NCBI GenBank assembly: GCA_948436975.1
Contig: CAOJJB010000016.1
Span: 1-42,199, forward strand
Direction: 5' to 3'
Length of the DNA stretch: 42,199 nucleotides
Origin: an uncultured Clostridium sp.
Lineage (GTDB): Bacteria; Bacillota; Clostridia; TANB77; CAG-508
Positions 40,001 to 42,199 of this stretch are shown in pieces. The position numbers were made by a program, and so were the translations under genes. The notes under the pieces are model-generated. The model was given only the letters and a program-made list of their open reading frames with translations, ran no database searches and had not been told where the DNA came from. Numbering within the stretch: the stretch's first letter is position 1; each line of letters starts with the position of its first letter.

Positions 40001-42199
40001 TTAAATCAAAAGTTATTTTTACTTTTTCTTCTTCTAAATTTTCTTCTACTTTATAATTTTCTACTTTTGGTCTGTCTTTTAGAACTTCTATTTCTACGTC
40101 TTTTTGTACTGTTCCTTCTGTTTTATCTTCATATATTAATTTTGTTGTTTCTAATACTTTTTTTCCAGCAATTTCTCCTGCTCTTATTTTTATTTTATAT
40201 TGACCATTTTCTATTTCTTCTGCTTTATATATTGTATTATTTACTACTATTTCAGCCACTTTAGTTTTTTGATTTGTCTTTATTTCATATTTTACTTCTA
40301 CTTCTTCATTTTTGCTTACATATTTTTTTGAAGTTTCTATTTTTAATATTTCTGTTCTATGTTGTGCTTTTATCTCTTTTTCTTCTAATACTTGCTCTGT
40401 ATAACTATTGTTTTCTGATGTTTTATAGTCTGCTATTACTTTTACAATATATTTTTCTGTAAATTCTGTATTTAATTCAACTTCTATTTCTTCTCCTGTT
40501 ACTACTTTTGTGTCTATTACTTTTCCATTTTCATCTAATATTACTGTTTTTACATTACTTATTGTTTTATCTTCATCTTTTATTTTGTATGTTACTTTTA
40601 ATTTTGATGTTTCAATATTTTCTTCTACTTGCAATCCTTCTATTGTTGGTCTGTCTTTTTGTATTTCTATTTCCTGTGTTTGTTTTACTTCAAATTTCTT
40701 TCCATTATTTAATGTTACTTCTTCTATATTTATTATTTGTTTTCCAGAATCTTTATAGCCTGATATTTCTGTTTCATATAGATTTTCATTTTGTGTTTTA
40801 TTTACTTCATATTCTGTTCCGTTTATTTTTATTTTTTCAGGATAGCATTCTGTTACATTTGTACTATCAAATCTTATTTTTATTTTTTCATTCTTTTCAA
40901 ATTCTTTACTTTCTGTTTCTAATTTATAAGTTTTTATATTTGATATTGTAAATTGATAATCTGTTACAAATTTTAGTTCTTTATCATATGTTATATATCC
41001 TTCGTAATTTTCTTCTGTTTCTATCATATTTGAGTCTAAGTTATAATTCATATACACATATAATTTATATTTTTTATTTTCTTCCCCTATCAATTCTATA
41101 TTATTATTTGCACTTTCTAATCTTCCTGATTGTATTACTGCTTCTTCTTCATTTTTTATTTCATATGTTAAATCAGTAATTGCTTTATCTGTATCTAAAA
41201 ATCCTAATTCTATTTTAAATTTACTTTCTGCTATATTTTCTTCTAGTTTATATACATTCATTTCTGGTACTTGTTTTAATACATCTACTTGTACTATATT
41301 ATCTACTTCTATTTCTTTATCGTTTTCTAATACTACTTTTGTAAATTGATAGTCTTTTATTCCAGCTGTATCTCCTGTTTCCACTTTTACTATATATTTA
41401 TTTATTGTTTCTTCTATCTTTTTAACTTCATATCTTTTTTCATTTATTTCTACTTCTTTTATTTCTGCTCCATAACTTACATCTCCATAAAAACTTATTT
41501 CTATTTCTTCTTTTTTATTTGGAAACATATTTTCTGTTTTTATTTCTGATAAAGTTACTTCATATTCTAATGTTTTTTCTATTTTTTGTATTAATAGAGT
41601 TAAGTCTGTTACTGTTATTTCTCCATCACTATTTACATCTGCATTTTCTAATTTGTCTTCTTCTATGTTTTCTAAATGTATTAAATATAGTTCTAATAAA
41701 CTTACATCCGCATAATTTACTTGTCCATCTCCTGTTACTTCTCCTTTCAAAGAAAAAGTTTTAACTGCTGCATATATTGTTCCTATTAATTGACTAGATA
41801 ATAATATAGTTATTGCTATTATCATAAACATTTTTTTGCTTTTATCACTATTTATTTCTAATCTTTTATATTTTTTTCTACTTACATATGCTATTACTAC
41901 AAATATTTCTATTACAATTAATATAAATAATTTTGCATAGTTTTCTCCTGTTTTTGGTAATGTTTTTGGCGATTCTCCTTTTACTGTATTATTTATATTA
42001 TTTTTTGAATCTGTTTGTGTTATTTTATTGCTTATACTATTTTCATTACTTGGTTTATTTGTACTTCCTGATTGATTTGGTTTTTGTGTATTATTTGGTT
42101 TGCTTGAGTTATCTGGATTTGTTGGTTTATTTGTATCGTCTGGTTTACCTGGATTATCTGGATTTGTTGGTTTATCTGTATCATCCGGATTACCTGGAT
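34074..42199 (-). CDS. M26 (IgA1-protease/ZmpB-like) zinc metallopeptidase with embedded LPKTG and dockerin, N-terminus cut by the window edge
   Basis: One frame without a stop runs from the window edge to 34074, over 2700 codons. Starting at the ATG at 41831 would drop about 122 visible codons, and no ribosome site precedes that ATG. Order from the N side: Pro/Asn/Asp-rich linker (NKPTNPDNPGKPDD); LPKTGEN (41946-41960); a membrane segment with basic end (RKKYKR); a second hydrophobic segment ending IYAA. Numbered from 41831, there follow a dockerin-like pair of Ca loops (about 28-80, GDGQVNYADVS and DVNSDGEITVTDL), four ~200-residue repeats (about 95-895), an M26-type GLUG beta-helix (about 1034-1204, GTINGNGHKIYNLSKPLF), the M26 core (about 1310-2000, LYKLMPFYDSK) with zinc site HEFEH (1811-1815; Glu third ligand in VQLETLTEG), and a second beta-helix to the end (GKIDGNGHTISN). 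N-side LPXTG followed by two membrane helices is known for pneumococcal M26 enzymes. Confidence 0.88.
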   Translation of the reverse strand, partial: PGNPDDTDKPTNPDNPGKPDDTNKPTNPDNSSKPNNTQKPNQSGSTNKPSNENSISNKITQTDSKNNINNTVKGESPKTLPKTGENYAKLFILIVIEIFVVIAYVSRKKYKRLEINSDKSKKMFMIIAITILLSSQLIGTIYAAVKTFSLKGEVTGDGQVNYADVSLLELYLIHLENIEEDKLENADVNSDGEITVTDLTLLIQKIEKTLEYEVTLSEIKTENMFPNKKEEIEISFYGDVSYGAEIKEVEINEKRYEVKKIEETINKYIVKVETGDTAGIKDYQFTKVVLENDKEIEVDNIVQVDVLKQVPEMNVYKLEENIAESKFKIELGFLDTDKAITDLTYEIKNEEEAVIQSGRLESANNNIELIGEENKKYKLYVYMNYNLDSNMIETEENYEGYITYDKELKFVTDYQFTISNIKTYKLETESKEFEKNEKIKIRFDSTNVTECYPEKIKINGTEYEVNKTQNENLYETEISGYKDSGKQIINIEEVTLNNGKKFEVKQTQEIEIQKDRPTIEGLQVEENIETSKLKVTYKIKDEDKTISNVKTVILDENGKVIDTKVVTGEEIEVELNTEFTEKYIVKVIADYKTSENNSYTEQVLEEKEIKAQHRTEILKIETSKKYVSKNEEVEVKYEIKTNQKTKVAEIVVNNTIYKAEEIENGQYKIKIRAGEIAGKKVLETTKLIYEDKTEGTVQKDVEIEVLKDRPKVENYKVEENLEEEKVKITFDLIDEEEALKEGNIEIVKQEDGSKEQRELRSGKNELEIEVEELKVYEIKIKATYDLDSNKEDQENKVENETIFTNQIQLLGDYELKIDNVKTYKGEIENKYFEKNETIIVGFESSNKTNFYLEKAIINGKEYELRKENTIYKANIEGYETSGVKEIRIEKVTLNNTKEFEIDEENKTAKIEIKKEKPTITNFSYEETQDEKIKAKFEIKDEEESIKTGRIEVKDEKNAIIATKELTEEIEFTKTASENYKIIVIVDYDLDTNGIEEGANEYTNITLLEEEISLGGRKIEMKDIIQVNLYRESGETVQEVRSIRETELNNLNDYIIKVQMRDMPSFYTTISEYKIENNELKFILNYNNIVQYVGDTKQDKLEVVYGQINNGIAENFTIERLIEEIKANPNGTFNLTKDYDALGNVNGISLIDVESFTGTINGNGHKIYNLSKPLFNNIENGTIQNLILENVNLSGANSKGSIANTGTNVNIKNVHIKNLNLTTKGNETAGFIGNLIGGTIEECSLTNYNVNTSGHIRVAGIVGYMTGGTIKNCYVQGEVHSTQSKDGNGIGGILGHGLETPQITIENCITKINYISSGGGPRLNGGIIGLTMNSSTILKNNVSLSTGTGLNKVCGSAINRASTNNYELEESELTSNASGEMVKTISISGVTGEFFKNNANFDENIWDLTEVSYDKLPKLKNSDPSNEVEEELEPNNSTVYIPDYDRLRKLSNYDESKEVLYSNLYKLMPFYDSKYFVEDGAKIANDDVLNTKVINHILPYSDGKLITYLTSNDYEKITSIKVVFSDYTIKEYNVTFESPEQSIAIYSITGLEAKYAYNNYTIKSESGIVNTITEYIKGLDYTTDLDPITTAGDSRLYKDHYNETIKPIAETIALQLLQNDSNCILTLNNEILNNKIKQELIDSGRLKNILYAYNYYYRWYNFEIGGSKVSDILLFENKMFKDTNTLDSLVNEVLVGNIGVNVTDSFFKSNISKYTVSSELKYFLDYIIENIGGYEDVNDWFTEYFGTRNILAEFGVDNRPEILYRAWYQLKKNSRMILPVITMPVDCTYMIAGPAHLQIGPSQLYHKDINTDTGRNEVRKKINSHVVLVKNHFSTLAGSFDSGKWNNYCIMVYDCTKIITGYKTTYIPGTNIPIGTSPVYTQGKVGLNYPFFKNFSEVLGLWQPPGSSAGVGNTAGFLWFQATPGVTNYDTWTHEFEHALYDKIMLHQRGCRVQLETLTEGNVEQRVNWSENNLVQDVGPYYFNTSFNLNKEGNATQNLTPERINTKEKLENYFKGQQNALDLLDYIEGKAFIQLTPEQQSKIATKMSISAGWSSWRTITADQAEQMNLTSLEALYDNQIVLRPNNAWGVSVRGLNIINGIGTNDYGFESVWVNRWFIGHLDGGYADAFSTKRNFFEMLGYAGVDGYVTYGSKASANDLDAIKKITKKVTGTEMDWKQYKMSRYATVQENINNNKYIDVDYMIERFTEALRNDADKGDRNISQRTNLRKIYYHYLKSATNDFVADPLGTDVEITHITTAEELVEKINKQPYGYYVLDNDIDFSGMTTNVTQTFMGRLDGNGHKITGNTLPIFNKIRYGYVGNILFEGTNIPKNINNAGALSYKAEMSTVEKISVSDLQMNFGGRNDLSLIGGAVSNVVTRDCIVEKLTHHIRSVDDMAMLNEDSSGIYILDSDIDFTGKTYTSAVVTSIFTGKIDGNGHTISNLTNSALFENFRGTVQNLNIENFTNEGTGDFIAAFAKQTYTATLKDMKFNNITLSGRNNVAVVSGMDGRENANSVFENISVKNADVTGTGVYISTFIGRKFGGTIKNVYVQGHMECYTTENGGIIGASQQNIQIENVVSNVYINRPKSTDSRNMNGGFIGNIYDKPVIKNSISIGSMTGFTSNDTEINVNKFTAASEQIINSSLENCYELNSATGTTSVTENTGNHLKSATDDDIINKQFYKDILHFDEEIWNLDNVPTNAYPELK
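41766..41960 (-). other. Internal sorting signal and membrane hairpin of the M26 protein
   Basis: LPKTG (41946-41960), then NYAKLFILIVIEIFVVIAYV, then SRKKYKR, a 12-residue polar link, and MFMIIAITILLSSQLIGTIY followed by AAV. A sortase cut after Thr and a signal-peptidase cut after IYA would leave three pieces. IYA before the cut also occurs in the AT-hook membrane protein of this window, which supports that reading. Confidence 0.65.

Noticed and set aside
41829-41831. ATG at 41831 as the start of the M26 gene
   Set aside because: No ribosome site in front, and the frame is open far upstream through a complete LPKTG sorting signal, as known for this peptidase family.

Overview
The window is very AT-rich DNA from a low-GC, Gram-positive anaerobe, most likely an uncultured member of the Clostridia (Bacillota). 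The pointers are an oxygen-sensitive class III ribonucleotide reductase (NrdD/NrdG), a small 2[4Fe-4S] ferredoxin, strong AGGAGG-type ribosome binding sites, sortase and LPXTG proteins, an EssC-type (T7SSb) secretion ATPase, the RicT-HolB pair and diaminopimelate synthesis (DapF). This assignment is inference; there is no rRNA or tRNA in the window to test it. No CRISPR array, IS element or prophage was seen.

Layout. Both ends are cut through large cell-surface genes on the minus strand. The left one (1-2704) has an N-terminal membrane anchor, two copies of a beta-sandwich domain, seven propeller-like repeats and an InlB-type repeat. Between it and the plus-strand SH3b-CAP gene (3320-4069) lies a (CT)28 microsatellite inside a short, well-initiated ORF. 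Next come an unknown 206-residue gene, rpsU, and nrdD-nrdG-prs (nucleotide supply, one direction, one clear promoter). A sortase follows, co-transcribed with a 657-residue coiled-coil/acidic protein, and then a plus-strand pair: a 64-residue membrane peptide and a MurE-like ligase.

The 14.8-19.4 kb block is cell-envelope and division related: HD hydrolase, a membrane J-like protein, a class B penicillin-binding protein with two PASTA domains, and dapF, whose start codon is buried in a hairpin. After an XRE regulator and an unknown 127-residue gene comes a reduced type VII secretion locus: EsaB/YukD-like, EssC, and a 282-residue WXG-like candidate partner or substrate. The leader of that candidate contains six copies of an 8-bp repeat.

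The 27.0-33.9 kb block reads as one minus-strand operon from a good promoter: an orphan PhoR/WalK-type histidine kinase, a membrane protein with seven AT-hook motifs, signal peptidase I, HolB (TTG start), RicT, a methylthioadenosine/S-adenosylhomocysteine deaminase and ferredoxin.

The right end (34074-42199) is one unbroken frame of over 2700 codons. It encodes an M26 (IgA1-protease/ZmpB-like) zinc metallopeptidase with the sorting signal LPKTG near its N-terminal side, two closely spaced membrane segments, a dockerin-like pair of calcium loops, four ~200-residue repeats, GLUG-type beta-helix domains and an HEFEH zinc site. A conventional ATG call would start it at 41831 and lose the sorting signal.

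The most unusual items are the AT-hook membrane protein, the M26 protein with an embedded sorting signal plus dockerin, and the two simple-sequence repeats placed where length change should alter expression.
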